A stretch of DNA of 64,000 nucleotides. Origin: Solicola gregarius. Lineage in GTDB: Bacteria > Actinomycetota > Actinomycetes > Propionibacteriales > Nocardioidaceae. Below the pieces are notes generated by a model, which saw only the letters and a list, made by a program, of their open reading frames with translations, ran no database searches and was not told the DNA's origin. Location: contig NZ_CP094970.1 in the NCBI RefSeq assembly GCF_025790165.1, positions 3,720,001 through 3,784,000 on the forward strand. Direction: 5' to 3'. The stretch's first letter is position 1, and each line of letters begins with the position of its first letter. The position numbers and the translations under genes are program-made. This document shows positions 45,985-55,895 of the stretch, piece by piece.

Positions 45985-46147
45985 CTGTGATCTCCCTCAT
46001 GACGGTGGTCGGTGCTCGGAAACTACCAGCGGGTAACCGGGCCCGACAAGATGTACGGGGAAACTTTTTGGGCGGATGTCCAAATTCGGTGATGACGGCG
46101 GCCGGACACTTGTCACCCCCCAGCATGACAAGCGACCGCCTGCTCCG

Positions 46148-46178
46148 AAACTATATGTAAACACGGCACATATGGTTT
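46148..46178. promoter_or_regulatory. PadR-type operator upstream of the padR gene
   Basis: AAACTATATGT and ACATATGGTTT form an 11-bp inverted repeat with one mismatch and a 9-base spacer. The core ATGT-N9-ACAT is the form known for PadR operators. It lies 22 bases upstream of the -10 box TACGCT at 46201, so binding would block the padR promoter. The segment stands out as A/T-rich. Confidence 0.7.
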
Positions 46179-46212
46179 GTCTACGCATGACGGTTCCGCG
46201 TACGCTGACGGC

Positions 46213-46539
46213 GTGAAAGCCGACGCCCTCCGTGGGCAGATCGACGCGCTGATCCTCGCGAGTGTCGAGGACGAGCCGCTGCACGGCTACGCGATCTCGG
46301 AGCGGATCGCCCGCACCAGCGAGGGCGAGCTCGAGATGGCGACCGGCACGCTGTACCCGGCGCTCCGCCGGTTGGAGAAGGCGAAGCTGCTGCGCAGCGA
46401 GTGGAGCACCGTCGGCGGCCGCAAGCGGCGTACGTACCGACTCACCGCGGCGGGCCGCCGGTCGCTCAGCGCCGAGCGGGAGTCGTGGCAGCGGCTGTCC
46501 GCGGTCGTCGAGGCGGTCCTGCGACCCGCGAAGGGCTAG
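46213..46539 (+). CDS. PadR family transcriptional regulator
   Basis: This 108-residue regulator starts with KADALRGQIDALILASV and contains GELEMATGTLYPALRRLEKAKLL, the PadR winged helix, followed by RTYRLTAAGRR. I chose GTG 46213 because TACGCT ends six bases upstream, which fits a leaderless transcript, and the longer frame from 46177 runs through the operator. It converges with the HAAS membrane protein gene. Confidence 0.9.
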   Translation: MKADALRGQIDALILASVEDEPLHGYAISERIARTSEGELEMATGTLYPALRRLEKAKLLRSEWSTVGGRKRRTYRLTAAGRRSLSAERESWQRLSAVVEAVLRPAKG

Positions 46540-46543
46540 ATAC

Positions 46544-47203
46544 CTATGCCGCCGCTCGGCGCGCTGAGTCGAGGCCCCGCAGTGCGTCGATGCCGGCGAG
46601 CGCGAGCAGCGACATCGGTGCCCACGCGACGGTCGCCGTGTACGCCGCACCGACCAGGGTGGGCTCGCCGCCGATGACGAGCATCGCCGCCGACATGACG
46701 ACGATCAGCGAGCTCGAGACGATCACGCTGGTGAGCGCGAGGCGAAGCACCCAGTCGCGTACGCCGAGGTAGCGGGCGCCGATCCCGCAGCCGACGACCG
46801 TGAGCACCGCGAACGCCATGGCGGCGATGCCGATCAGCTCGACGTAGTCGTCGAGTCGATGGAACAGCCACCCGGTGCGGTCGACGGTCTGCCCGTCCGG
46901 CAACGAGGCCCAGATGTCCCAGGCGAACGGCTGGGCGATGACCGCGGCAAGCATCCACATCCCGATCCGTCGGCTCTGGCCGGCCGACAGGATCGCCTGG
47001 TACTGAGGGACCACCGTGCGCACCGAGCCGAACTCGCGTACCGCTCGCAGCTCCGCCTCGGCTCGGAGCGCGCCGTCGGCCTCGTACGCCTCGGTCGCGT
47101 CGACGAGGTGGTCGTGCGCTTCCCGTACGAGGTCGCGCTTCGCATGCCGTGGACCGCGCAGCGCGGCGTCGAGCTCCGAGACGTACGAATCGAGGGCACC
47201 CAC
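46544..47203 (-). CDS. HAAS-domain membrane protein (PadR-associated)
   Basis: This 219-residue protein has an N-terminal helical domain (1-~80, LDSYVSELDAALRG to VREFGSVRTVVPQYQ) of the HAAS type, usually encoded next to PadR regulators. About four hydrophobic segments follow. Here the gene converges with padR, four bases from its stop, instead of following it. The role of such proteins is not established; sensing or transport at the membrane is possible. Confidence 0.82.
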   Translation of the reverse strand: MGALDSYVSELDAALRGPRHAKRDLVREAHDHLVDATEAYEADGALRAEAELRAVREFGSVRTVVPQYQAILSAGQSRRIGMWMLAAVIAQPFAWDIWASLPDGQTVDRTGWLFHRLDDYVELIGIAAMAFAVLTVVGCGIGARYLGVRDWVLRLALTSVIVSSSLIVVMSAAMLVIGGEPTLVGAAYTATVAWAPMSLLALAGIDALRGLDSARRAAA

Positions 47204-47314
47204 CGCCCCATCGTCCCTGGCCGGTGTGCAACCGACAACCGGATTCCCCGGATCTCAGGGCGCGAGTCAGGGGCATCTCGGACGGCACGAACGCGAACGC
47301 CGAGCGGCCTTCGA

Positions 47315-48223
47315 CTAGTCGGTGATCGTCCAGTACGCCTGCCGGGCGATACCGCGCATTCCCTTGCCGAACGGGTGGTACGAGGCCGCCTTGTTGATGT
47401 TGATGTACTGGCCGTTGACCCACGCCCGCTTGCCGTCACATGCGGTATGACCCCGCGAGGCGGGATACATCCCCACGTACTTGGCACCGGCGTCCTTGGC
47501 TGCCGTACGCAGCGACGTGTTGAGCGCCCGCTCGATGCTGTTGCCCCAGCGGTAGTCGCCCTTCGCGAAGGGGACGAGCTTGCGGCAGTAGTCGCCGTCG
47601 ACGGGAAGGATCCGCAAGTAGCCGACCACCACGATGTCGGCCTGTGGTGAGCGTTCGCGGATATCGGCAAGCGCGCGGTCGATGCGAGGGCGTACGCGCT
47701 CCGCAGCCCGCTTCTTGACGTCGACCCCGCTCCGCCCGAACCACTTCTTACACGGTGCGCCGTCGGGGTTCTTCTTCGCGAGCTCGGGGCACTTGGCCAG
47801 CAGGGATCCGAACAGGCCGAAGTCATTGCCCCCGATGCCGAGTGTGACGAGCTCGGTGTCGGCGCTCAGGGCGTCGAGCTGGGGTGCGTTCTCTCCACCG
47901 CTGATGGACTGCGGCTTGCGGAGGTGGGTCGAGCGCGCACCCGAGCAGCTCACGTCGACGTACGAGCCGACGTCGAGGTACTTCGCGAGCCGGGCGGGGT
48001 AGTTGTGGGTCGAGCGCAGGCATCCCGCGGGGTCGTCGCGCATCTTCGGAATCAGCGGCCCGGCGGTGTACGAGTCGCCCATGGCGACGTACTCGCCGTA
48101 CGCGGGCGCCCTCGTCGACGGGCCCGGCCGGTCGGCGGCAGTGCTGGTGGCGGAGAGCGGGACGGTGGCGACCAACAGGCCGACGCCGAGCGCGCCGAGC
48201 TTGCGGAGGGACGGACGAATCAT
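47315..48223 (-). CDS. Secreted SGNH/GDSL family hydrolase (paralogue)
   Basis: This 302-residue exported protein has a signal peptide and the SGNH blocks GDSYTAG (Ser51), CSGARSTH, GGNDFG and YHPFGKG. It is similar along its whole length to the protein at 45007-45984, including the spacing of cysteines. Its ATG overlaps the GtrA stop (ATGA), so it is made with GtrA. Substrate unknown. Confidence 0.88.
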   Translation of the reverse strand: MIRPSLRKLGALGVGLLVATVPLSATSTAADRPGPSTRAPAYGEYVAMGDSYTAGPLIPKMRDDPAGCLRSTHNYPARLAKYLDVGSYVDVSCSGARSTHLRKPQSISGGENAPQLDALSADTELVTLGIGGNDFGLFGSLLAKCPELAKKNPDGAPCKKWFGRSGVDVKKRAAERVRPRIDRALADIRERSPQADIVVVGYLRILPVDGDYCRKLVPFAKGDYRWGNSIERALNTSLRTAAKDAGAKYVGMYPASRGHTACDGKRAWVNGQYININKAASYHPFGKGMRGIARQAYWTITD

Positions 48224-48717
48224 GCGGACGGCTCCTTCTCGGGGTCGGCGTCACCATACGCGCCGGCCTGGCCTCTCGTCCCGAAGACGAGAATCTTGTA
48301 CGCCCAGTATCGGGCGATGGTCGCGAGCAGCAGCCCGACGAGGTTCGCCGAGATGTTGTCGGCCATCACGGACTGCAGATCGAGTACGTACCGCGACGTC
48401 GCGAGGCACAGCGACGGGAGGGCCGTGGCCGCGACGTTGACGAGCGCGAACCGGACGAACTCGCCGAACCAGTACGGTGAGTCGCCGGCGTCGAAGACCC
48501 ACCAGCGGTTGCCGGCGAAGCTGATGATCGTGCCGACGGCCATCGCGATGACGTACGCCTCGATCGGGCGCTCCAGTAGGACCGGCTGTTCGCCGGTGTG
48601 CACCAGCAGGTTGAAGACGGCGATGGTGATGCCGGTCGAGAGCAGGCCGATAACCGCGAAGCGGAGCCCCTCTGGAAGCCTCCGGCGGTCTCGGACACCA
48701 ACATCCACTTCTACCAT
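48220..48717 (-). CDS. GtrA family membrane protein
   Basis: This 165-residue protein has four hydrophobic segments and the GtrA/DPMS pattern (LRFAVIGLLSTGITIAVFNLL, then FAGNRWWVF). GtrA-type proteins move lipid-linked sugars or partner with glycosyltransferases in wall glycan synthesis. The ATG at 48717 lies nine bases after TACGCT (48732-48727). It is coupled to the SGNH hydrolase gene, so the two may act on the same surface glycan (inference). Confidence 0.88.
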   Translation of the reverse strand: MVEVDVGVRDRRRLPEGLRFAVIGLLSTGITIAVFNLLVHTGEQPVLLERPIEAYVIAMAVGTIISFAGNRWWVFDAGDSPYWFGEFVRFALVNVAATALPSLCLATSRYVLDLQSVMADNISANLVGLLLATIARYWAYKILVFGTRGQAGAYGDADPEKEPSA

Positions 48718-48776
48718 CGTGGGAAGAGCGTACGCAATGCTCGGCCCGCCCCTCGGCACCGGGATCGTGTCGAGCC

Positions 48777-50177
48777 TCAGCGCGGCGCGCGCACGACCTC
48801 GGGGAGTGTGTAGCCGTCGAGGGGCGTTGCGGTCGCCGCGTTCGGGCCGCGCATACTCGCTACCTTGCCGGCGCCGTCGAACTCGAAGTGGATCTTCTCG
48901 CCGTACGACGAGAAGCCCGACGCCTCGACGATGCGCAGGGTGGAGTCGTCGACGACCTCGAGCCGGGCGTTGTCCTCGGCCGGGTCTGCGTCGGTCAGCC
49001 GGATCAGGTAGAGCCGCCCGCCGAGCGCAGCGATGTCGAAGACGCCCCACAGCGTCGCGAACCTGCCGGTGAACCGCTCGAGATCCGCGCCGCTGCGATC
49101 GGGCTCGGCGGACGCGGCGAGGTCGATCAGCCGTACGCCGGCGTGCGCAAGCGTCTCGGAGGGTCCGTCGATCGCGTTGGTCAGCACCGAAACGGCGATG
49201 CGTCCGTCCGGATCGGCGACCGAGGTGGTGATGTGCCCGGGATAGCCGCCGCCATGGCCGACCATGGTCCGATCGCCGACCGTCACGATCGCGAGCCCGT
49301 GCGCGTACCGCCGCCCGGCCTTGCCGGTTTCCCACACCGGATGCCGCATTTGTCGCTTCGACTGGTCGCTGAGCAGCCGGTCGTCGCCTGCGAAGTGCGC
49401 GGAGAAGTACGTGACGAGGTCGGAAGCCGTTGCGTAGAAGCCGGTTGCCGACGCGAGCGCGCGGGTGTCGACATGCTCGATCGGCACTCGATGGTCGGCG
49501 TACGACAGAGCGCTGTATCCGGTGGCGTAGTCGTCGGCGCGCCGAGACTCGAGCTCGGTGCCCGTGTTTCGCAGCCCCAGCCGCTCGATGATCGTCGCGC
49601 GCAGGAGCTCGTCATACGACCGACCGCTCGCGGCCTCGAGCACGAGTCCGAGCAGGCCGTACCCGATGTTGGAGTACTTGAAGCGCTCATTGCGCTCGAG
49701 GATCGAGGAGTCGGCCGATCGTACGATCGAGCGCAGCTGGTCACGGTCGGGGAACGCCTGCCACAGCTGCCAGAAGTCGCCGTCCGCGCTGTCGCGGACG
49801 ATACCCGCTGCGTGGGTGAGCAGCTCGCGCAGCGTCGCGTCGGCGAGCGGCGACGAGCCCAGATCGCTCAACCAGTCACCGGCGCGGTCGTCGAGCCGCA
49901 ACCGGCCCTGCTCCGCTAGCTGGAAGACGGCGGTGCTCGTGAACGTCTTGGAATGGGACGCGATCCGGAACAGCGAGTCGGTCGTCAGCGGTGTCGCGCG
50001 CTCGACGTCGGCCGATCCGTGCGCCGTGGACAGCGCTATCGCGTCGTCTATGAACACGGCAGCCTGCACGCCGGGCACCCGCAGGTAGCCTTGCCGGAAG
50101 TCGAGCCAGCGGTCGTAGTACGCCATCGCCGCAGCGGCGACGAGCGGATCGGGCACGGTCGGTCGATCGTTCGTCAT
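48777..50177 (-). CDS. Serine hydrolase, class C beta-lactamase/DD-peptidase family
   Basis: This 466-residue protein has the SxxK motif SHSK at 74-77 and the YxN motif in KYSNIGYGLLG. A later HGGGYPGH takes the place of the KTG motif. An extra C-terminal domain of about 120 residues follows the catalytic domain. No signal peptide is visible, so a cytoplasmic peptidase or esterase is more likely than a wall enzyme. Confidence 0.88.
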   Translation of the reverse strand: MTNDRPTVPDPLVAAAAMAYYDRWLDFRQGYLRVPGVQAAVFIDDAIALSTAHGSADVERATPLTTDSLFRIASHSKTFTSTAVFQLAEQGRLRLDDRAGDWLSDLGSSPLADATLRELLTHAAGIVRDSADGDFWQLWQAFPDRDQLRSIVRSADSSILERNERFKYSNIGYGLLGLVLEAASGRSYDELLRATIIERLGLRNTGTELESRRADDYATGYSALSYADHRVPIEHVDTRALASATGFYATASDLVTYFSAHFAGDDRLLSDQSKRQMRHPVWETGKAGRRYAHGLAIVTVGDRTMVGHGGGYPGHITTSVADPDGRIAVSVLTNAIDGPSETLAHAGVRLIDLAASAEPDRSGADLERFTGRFATLWGVFDIAALGGRLYLIRLTDADPAEDNARLEVVDDSTLRIVEASGFSSYGEKIHFEFDGAGKVASMRGPNAATATPLDGYTLPEVVRAPR

Positions 50178-50271
50178 GGTTCCTCGTGCCGTCGTCGGAT
50201 CGGGCGGGGCGGCTCAGGCTAGCCCCGTCGTCTCGCGCGCGGCCGATTAGGGCGCGAACGCGCTCGACTGA

Positions 50272-50277
50272 TAACCT
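50272..50277 (+). promoter_or_regulatory. Likely -10 box of rpsO
   Basis: TAACCT (in TGATAACCTGAG) lies about 90 bases before the rpsO start and would give an untranslated leader of about 84 bases, a length seen for rpsO genes whose product regulates its own translation. Confidence 0.4.
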
Positions 50278-50367
50278 GAGAGGTGCCGTAGAACGGCCAC
50301 GGACATCAGAGTGCCCGGGTGAACAGGCCCCGGCGCGCCGTGCAACGAATCCTCGAAGGGACAATAC

Positions 50368-50670
50368 GTGGCGACGAAGACTGCCAAGAAGAAGGTCAGT
50401 GCGTCGGTGATCGAGGCCTCCAAGGCCGAGATCATCAAGGAGTACGCGACGAACGACGGCGACACGGGGTCCCCCGAGGTCCAGGTGGCGCTGCTGACCA
50501 AGCGCATCGCGGGCCTGACCGAGCACCTCAAGGAGCACAAGCACGACCACCACAGCCGTCGTGGCCTGCTGCTGCTCGTCGGACAGCGCCGGCGCCTGCT
50601 GAACTACCTGCAGAACACCGACATCGAGCGCTACCGCAGCCTGATCGACCGGCTCGGCCTGCGCCGTTGA
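50368..50670 (+). CDS. rpsO: Ribosomal protein S15
   Basis: This 100-residue protein of the 30S subunit shows the S15 core [16 protein letters not shown] and [19 protein letters not shown]. The N-terminus is extended by about ten lysine- and alanine-rich residues. GTG 50368 is preceded by AAGGGAC. It is followed by a terminator hairpin and pnp. Confidence 0.97.
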   Translation: MATKTAKKKVSASVIEASKAEIIKEYATNDGDTGSPEVQVALLTKRIAGLTEHLKEHKHDHHSRRGLLLLVGQRRRLLNYLQNTDIERYRSLIDRLGLRR

Positions 50671-50676
50671 CACCGA

Positions 50677-50711
50677 CGAGAGCGGCCATCCCGAAGGGGC
50701 GGCCGCTCTCG
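50677..50711 (+). terminator. Hairpin after rpsO
   Basis: CGAGAGCGGCC (50677-50687) pairs perfectly with GGCCGCTCTCG (50701-50711) across a 13-base loop. It lies six bases after the rpsO stop and may act as an attenuator ahead of pnp or as an RNase III site. Confidence 0.75.
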
Positions 50712-50948
50712 CCGTACGTGGCACCATCGCTATAACTGCATAAACCAACACCATGGAGCAGCTGGCTGTTCGTTCGGCCCGCTCGGTCCTCGGTAGTGGC
50801 CCTCGGGATGGCGAGCCCACCCCGCAGGCCTCGATCGAAGACCGGCGCAGAGCCCGATGCCAGACCTGACATCGGCGCGAACGCGACGCCGGCCGCGGCA
50901 GCACTGCTCCGCGAAACGCACCGATTCGTGTGCAGAGAGGGGTTTCCC
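50712..50948 (+). other. pnp leader region
   Basis: These 237 bases between the rpsO hairpin and pnp show no separate gene. The frame is open from 50796, but the translated sequence has no family likeness until the GTG at 50949. A transcript covering this leader would suit the self-regulation known for pnp in other bacteria. Confidence 0.4.
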
Positions 50949-53186
50949 GTGGAGGGACCCGACATCACTTTCGCCGAGACCGTTATCGACAACGGTTCGT
51001 TCGGCACCCGCAAGATCCGCTTCGAGACCGGTCGGCTGGCCCAGCAGGCCGGCGGAGCGGTCGCCGCGTACCTCGACGACGACACGATGCTGCTGTCGAC
51101 GACCGCCGCCGGCAAGCACCCCAAGGACCATTTCGACTTCTTCCCGCTGACCGTCGACGTCGAGGAGCGGATGTACGCCGCGGGCCGCATCCCGGGCTCG
51201 TTCTTCCGCCGCGAGGGCCGTCCCAGCGAGGACGCGATCCTGACCTGCCGGCTGATCGACCGCCCGCTGCGCCCGACCTTCAAGAAGGGCCTGCGCAACG
51301 AGGTCCAGGTCGTCATCACCGTGATGGCGCTGAACCCCGACGTCGCGTACGACGTGCTCGCGATCAACGCCGCTTCGGCGTCGACGCAGATCTCCGGCCT
51401 CCCGTTCACCGGCCCCGTCGGTGGCGTCCGCGTCGCTCTCGTCGGTGACCAGTGGGTCGCGTTCCCGACGCACACCGAGCTCGAGGAGTCCGTGTTCGAC
51501 ATGGTCGTCGCGGGCCGTGTCGCCGAGCAGCCCGACGGGTCGAGCGACGTCGCGATCATGATGGTCGAGGCCGAGTCCAACGAGTCGACCTGGGAGCTCG
51601 TCCGCGGCGGTGCGACGGCCCCGACCGAGGGCATCGTCGCCGAGGGCCTCGAAGCATCGAAGGTCTTCATCCGCCAGCTCTGCGACGCGCAGGCCGCGCT
51701 CGCCGAGAAGGCCGCGAAGCCGGTCCAGGAGTTCCCGATCTTCCTCGAGTACGAGGACGACGCGTTCGACGCCGTCGACAACGCGGTACGCAGCGACCTC
51801 GCCCAGGCGCTGACGATCGCCGACAAGCAGGACCGCGAGTCCCGCCTCGACGAGGTCAAGGCGGCCGCCATCGACAAGCTCGGTGCGGAGTTCGAGGGTC
51901 GCGAGAAGGAGCTCGGCGCCTCGATCCGGGCGCTCACCAAGACGCTCGTCCGCGAGCGGGTGCTCAGCGAGAAGGTCCGGATCGACGGACGTGGCCTCGC
52001 CGACATCCGTACCCTCTCGGCAGAGGTCGGCGTGCTCCCGCGCGTACACGGCTCGGCGCTGTTCGAGCGCGGCGAGACCCAGATCCTCGGCGTCACGACG
52101 CTGAACATGCTCGGCCTCGAGCAGAAGCTCGACACGCTGTCGCCGGAGAAGACCCGGCGCTACATGCACAACTACAACTTCCCGCCGTACTCCACCGGTG
52201 AGACCGGCCGGGTCGGCTCGCCCAAGCGGCGCGAGGTCGGCCACGGTGCACTCGCCGGCCGTGCGCTGCTGCCGGTGCTGCCCTCACGCGAGGAGTTCCC
52301 GTACGCCATCCGGCAGGTCTCCGAGGCGCTGAGCTCCAACGGCTCGACCTCGATGGGTTCGGTCTGTGCATCGACGATGGGTCTGCTCAACGCCGGCGTG
52401 CCGCTGCGCGCACCGGTCGCCGGAATCGCGATGGGCCTCATCTCCGGTGAGGTCGACGGCAAGCCCGCGTACGTCACGCTGACCGACATTCTCGGCGCCG
52501 AGGACGCGTTCGGCGACATGGACTTCAAGGTCGCCGGCACCCGCGAGTTCGTCACCGCCCTGCAGCTCGACACGAAGCTCGACGGCATCCCCGCCGACGT
52601 GCTCGCCGGCGCGCTGAACCAGGCGCACGACGCACGGCTGACCATCCTGGACGTGATGAGCGAGGCCATCGACGGGCCCGACGAGATGTCGGTGTACGCG
52701 CCGCGCATCATCACGCTGCGCGTGCCGGTCGACAAGATCGGTGAGGTCATCGGCCCGAAGGGCAAGGTGATCAACCAGATCCAGGACGACACCGGTGCAG
52801 AGATCTCGATCGAGGACGACGGCACGATCTACGTCGGCGCCGACAACGGCGAGGCCGCCGAGGCCGCGCGTACCGCGATCAACCAGATCGCGAACCCGAC
52901 GATGCCCGAGGTCGGCGAGCGCTACCTCGGCACGGTCGTGAAGACGACGAACTTCGGTGCGTTCGTATCCCTGCTGCCCGGCAAGGACGGCTTGCTGCAC
53001 ATCAGCAAGCTGCGCGTGCTGAACAACAACCAGCGCGTCGAGTCCGTCGAGGACGTCGTCTCGGTTGGTCAGAAGGTCCAGGTCGAGATCGGTGAGATCG
53101 ACGACCGCGGCAAGCTCTCGCTGGTGCCGGTGGTCGAGGATGACAAGTCCGACAACGATGAGAGCGAGTCCGCGAGCGACGAGTGA
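50949..53186 (+). CDS. pnp: Polyribonucleotide nucleotidyltransferase (PNPase)
   Basis: This 745-residue 3'-5' exonuclease has two RNase PH domains (the second with [21 protein letters not shown]), then a KH domain ([20 protein letters not shown]) and an S1 domain ([21 protein letters not shown]) and an acidic tail. GTG 50949 follows AGAGAGGGG by six bases, and homology starts there. The stop overlaps the start of the M16 peptidase gene (GTGA). Confidence 0.96.
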   Translation: MEGPDITFAETVIDNGSFGTRKIRFETGRLAQQAGGAVAAYLDDDTMLLSTTAAGKHPKDHFDFFPLTVDVEERMYAAGRIPGSFFRREGRPSEDAILTCRLIDRPLRPTFKKGLRNEVQVVITVMALNPDVAYDVLAINAASASTQISGLPFTGPVGGVRVALVGDQWVAFPTHTELEESVFDMVVAGRVAEQPDGSSDVAIMMVEAESNESTWELVRGGATAPTEGIVAEGLEASKVFIRQLCDAQAALAEKAAKPVQEFPIFLEYEDDAFDAVDNAVRSDLAQALTIADKQDRESRLDEVKAAAIDKLGAEFEGREKELGASIRALTKTLVRERVLSEKVRIDGRGLADIRTLSAEVGVLPRVHGSALFERGETQILGVTTLNMLGLEQKLDTLSPEKTRRYMHNYNFPPYSTGETGRVGSPKRREVGHGALAGRALLPVLPSREEFPYAIRQVSEALSSNGSTSMGSVCASTMGLLNAGVPLRAPVAGIAMGLISGEVDGKPAYVTLTDILGAEDAFGDMDFKVAGTREFVTALQLDTKLDGIPADVLAGALNQAHDARLTILDVMSEAIDGPDEMSVYAPRIITLRVPVDKIGEVIGPKGKVINQIQDDTGAEISIEDDGTIYVGADNGEAAEAARTAINQIANPTMPEVGERYLGTVVKTTNFGAFVSLLPGKDGLLHISKLRVLNNNQRVESVEDVVSVGQKVQVEIGEIDDRGKLSLVPVVEDDKSDNDESESASDE

Positions 53187-54520
53187 GTCCTATCGCGCTC
53201 GCGCCCGACCAGGCGCCCGGCACCACCCGTACCGTCCTCCGTTCGGACGACGGCGGACTCGTCCGTCGTACCGTCCTTCCGGGCGGGCTGCGCGTGGTGA
53301 CCGAGGCGATGCCGGGCGTACGCTCCGCGACGATCGGCATGTGGGTCGGCGTCGGGTCTCGCGACGAGACGCCGACCCTCGCCGGTGCGTCGCACTTCCT
53401 CGAGCACCTGCTGTTCAAGGGCACGCCGAGCCGGTCCGCGGTCGACATCTCGTCGGCTCTGGAGGCCGTCGGCGGTGAGATGAACGCCTACACCGCCCGC
53501 GAGCACACCTGCTACCACGCCCGGGTGATCGACTCGGATCTTCCACTGGCGATCGACGTGCTGTCCGATATGGTGACCGGCTCCCGCCTCGCCGCCGACG
53601 ACGTCGAGGCGGAGCGCGGGGTGATTCTCGAAGAGATCGCGATGAACGACGACGATCCCGACGATGTGGTGCACAACCTGATCGTCGCCCAGTCGTGGCG
53701 CGGGTCGCGGCTGGGTGCACCGGTCGCCGGTGATCCCGCGACGGTGTCCTCGCTGACTCGCCGCCAGATCGCGGGCTACTACCGCCGTCGCTATCGCCCG
53801 TCGTCGATCGTCGTCGCGGTCGCCGGCAACGTCGAGCATCGTGCCGTCGTACGCCGCGTGCGCAAGGCGTTCGAGGCGGCCGGCGTACTCGACGACGATG
53901 ACGCGATGCCCGCGTTGCCACGCCGCGGCGGGCGCGAGGTGCCGTTCAACGGTGGAGTGTCCGTGCTCGAGCGAGCGACCGAGCAGGCCAACGTCGTGCT
54001 CGGCCTCGCCGGCCTACGGCGCGGTGACGCCCGGCGGCACGCGCTCGGCGTCCTCAACGCCGCGATGGGTGGCGGTATGTCGTCACGGCTCTTCCAAGAG
54101 GTACGCGAGAAGCGCGCACTCGCGTACTCGGTCTACTCGTTCACCAACCAGTACGCCGACGCCGGCATGGTCGGCGTGTACGCCGGATGCGCACCGAGCA
54201 AGGTCGACGACGTGCTCGACGTATGCCGTGCCGAACTGGCGAACATCGCCGCGCACGGGCTGACCGCCGACGAGCTGGCGCGAGGCAAGGGGCAGCTCCG
54301 CGGCGGCCTCGTGCTCGGACTCGAAGATCCGGCTTCGCGGATGGCGCGCATCGGCAGGGCCGATCTGCTCCACGGTGAGCTCGCCAGCATCGACGGCCTG
54401 CTCGCCTCGATCGACGGGGTCACCCTCGACGACGTACGTGACGTGGCGGGCGACCTGCTCGCGACGGAGCCCGCGCTTGCGGTGGTGGGCCCGTTCGACG
54501 ACCCGTCCCGCTTCGCCTGA
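53183..54520 (+). CDS. M16 family zinc metallopeptidase
   Basis: This 445-residue peptidase has the inverted zinc motif HFLEH (71-75) and the third ligand region [11 protein letters not shown]. It resembles the single-domain actinobacterial M16 peptidases found right after pnp. The GTG start overlaps the pnp stop, so the two are coupled. Cytoplasmic peptide degradation is likely. Confidence 0.94.
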   Translation: MSPIALAPDQAPGTTRTVLRSDDGGLVRRTVLPGGLRVVTEAMPGVRSATIGMWVGVGSRDETPTLAGASHFLEHLLFKGTPSRSAVDISSALEAVGGEMNAYTAREHTCYHARVIDSDLPLAIDVLSDMVTGSRLAADDVEAERGVILEEIAMNDDDPDDVVHNLIVAQSWRGSRLGAPVAGDPATVSSLTRRQIAGYYRRRYRPSSIVVAVAGNVEHRAVVRRVRKAFEAAGVLDDDDAMPALPRRGGREVPFNGGVSVLERATEQANVVLGLAGLRRGDARRHALGVLNAAMGGGMSSRLFQEVREKRALAYSVYSFTNQYADAGMVGVYAGCAPSKVDDVLDVCRAELANIAAHGLTADELARGKGQLRGGLVLGLEDPASRMARIGRADLLHGELASIDGLLASIDGVTLDDVRDVAGDLLATEPALAVVGPFDDPSRFA

Positions 54521-54538
54521 GCCGACGGCGCGTGCGAG

Positions 54539-54946
54539 TCAGGACTGCGGCGGCGTGGCGGACCGCTCGGCCTCGCTCTTGAGGACGCAGAACTCGTTGC
54601 CCTCCGGGTCGGCGAGCGTGACCCACCCGCTTCCGGGGCCGTAGATCCCGCGGTGATCGACGACCTCCGTCGCGCCGATGCCGATCAACCGCTCGACCTC
54701 TTCGGCCTGCGCGCGGTCTGCGGGGCGTAGGTCGAAGTGGATGCGGTTCTTGATCGATTTCGCTTCGGGTACCTCGATGAAAAGCACCGTGTGACCGGTC
54801 TCGGGGTTGCGGATCATACATTCCTCATGGCCCGGCTCGTTGGGATCGTCGGCGATGTCGACGTACCCGAGCACCTGCTTCCACCACTCGGAGAGCTCGT
54901 ACGCGTTGGCACAGTCGACAGAGGTGTGCGAGATGAACGAAGTCAT
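54539..54946 (-). CDS. VOC (glyoxalase/bleomycin resistance-like) family protein
   Basis: This 135-residue protein has the paired beta-alpha-beta-beta-beta pattern of VOC proteins, with RIHFDLRPAD at the start of the second half and TLADPEGNEFCVLK at the end carrying the metal-binding glutamate position. I chose ATG 54946, where homology begins. It converges with the M16 gene, 18 bases apart. The substrate is unknown. Confidence 0.85.
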   Translation of the reverse strand: MTSFISHTSVDCANAYELSEWWKQVLGYVDIADDPNEPGHEECMIRNPETGHTVLFIEVPEAKSIKNRIHFDLRPADRAQAEEVERLIGIGATEVVDHRGIYGPGSGWVTLADPEGNEFCVLKSEAERSATPPQS

Positions 54947-55016
54947 ACGCGTACTCTTCCGTGCGCGTTTGCCGCTTGTCACTCGGGTCCTTCGTCGGGA
55001 CTGATACACATGACGG

Positions 55017-55859
55017 ATGAGCGAGAACTACCGCCCGATCGAGGAGGGCGTCGAGACCGACCTGCGTGAGCAGCTGACGTACGGCGGCTACCTTCGTCTC
55101 GACCGCCTGCTCGATGCGCAGCGCCCGGTATCGGGTCACCACGACGAGATGCTGTTCATCATCCAGCACCAGGTGACAGAGCTCTGGCTGAAGCAGCTGA
55201 TCCACGAGCTGCGTTCGGCGATGGCACTGATCGCGAAGGACGAGCTGCCGCCGGCGCTCAAGCGGCTCGCCCGCATCAAACACATCCAGAAGCAGCTGTT
55301 CGAGCAGTGGTCGGTGCTCGAGACCCTCACTCCTGTCGAGTATGCGCAGTTCCGCGACTCCCTGGGGCACGCATCGGGCTTCCAGTCGCTTCAGTACCGC
55401 ACGGTCGAGTTCCTGCTCGGCAACAAGACACCCGGCATGACCAAGGTGTTTGCGTACGACCCGGAGGGGTACGCGCAACTGGAGGCCGACCTCGCCGCGC
55501 CGAGCCTGTACGAGGAGTTCCTGCGTCATCTTCGGCGCAAGGGGTTCGCCGTACCCGCCGAGGTTGCCGACCGCGACTTCAGCCGGCCCTACGCCGCGCA
55601 CGAGGGCGTCACCGCTGTCTTCAAGTCGATCTACGACGCACCCGACGAGCACTGGCAGGCGTACGAGACCTGCGAGGAGCTCGTCGACGTCGAGGAGAGC
55701 TTCCAGCTCTGGAGGTTCCGGCACTTGAAGACCGTTGAGCGGGTGATCGGCCACAAGCGCGGCACGGGCGGATCGAGCGGAGTCGGGTTCCTCAAGCGAG
55801 CGCTCGAGCTGACGTTCTTCCCGGAGCTGTTGGCGGTGCGCACCGAGATCGGCCAGTGA
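55017..55859 (+). CDS. kynA: Tryptophan 2,3-dioxygenase
   Basis: This 280-residue haem enzyme opens the indole ring of tryptophan to N-formylkynurenine. The family pattern [16 protein letters not shown] and [20 protein letters not shown] is clear, and the haem histidine is in [15 protein letters not shown]. Length is normal. It is followed by kynureninase, 36 bases away, so the pair starts tryptophan breakdown. No formamidase gene lies beside them. Confidence 0.95.
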   Translation: MSENYRPIEEGVETDLREQLTYGGYLRLDRLLDAQRPVSGHHDEMLFIIQHQVTELWLKQLIHELRSAMALIAKDELPPALKRLARIKHIQKQLFEQWSVLETLTPVEYAQFRDSLGHASGFQSLQYRTVEFLLGNKTPGMTKVFAYDPEGYAQLEADLAAPSLYEEFLRHLRRKGFAVPAEVADRDFSRPYAAHEGVTAVFKSIYDAPDEHWQAYETCEELVDVEESFQLWRFRHLKTVERVIGHKRGTGGSSGVGFLKRALELTFFPELLAVRTEIGQ

Positions 55860-55895
55860 GCCGGTACTACCATGTCGTCGGCCCCAGGAGGTGGC

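Noticed and set aside
50796-50948. Upstream start for pnp adding 51 residues
   Set aside because: The added residues have no family likeness, and a good ribosome binding site precedes GTG 50949.
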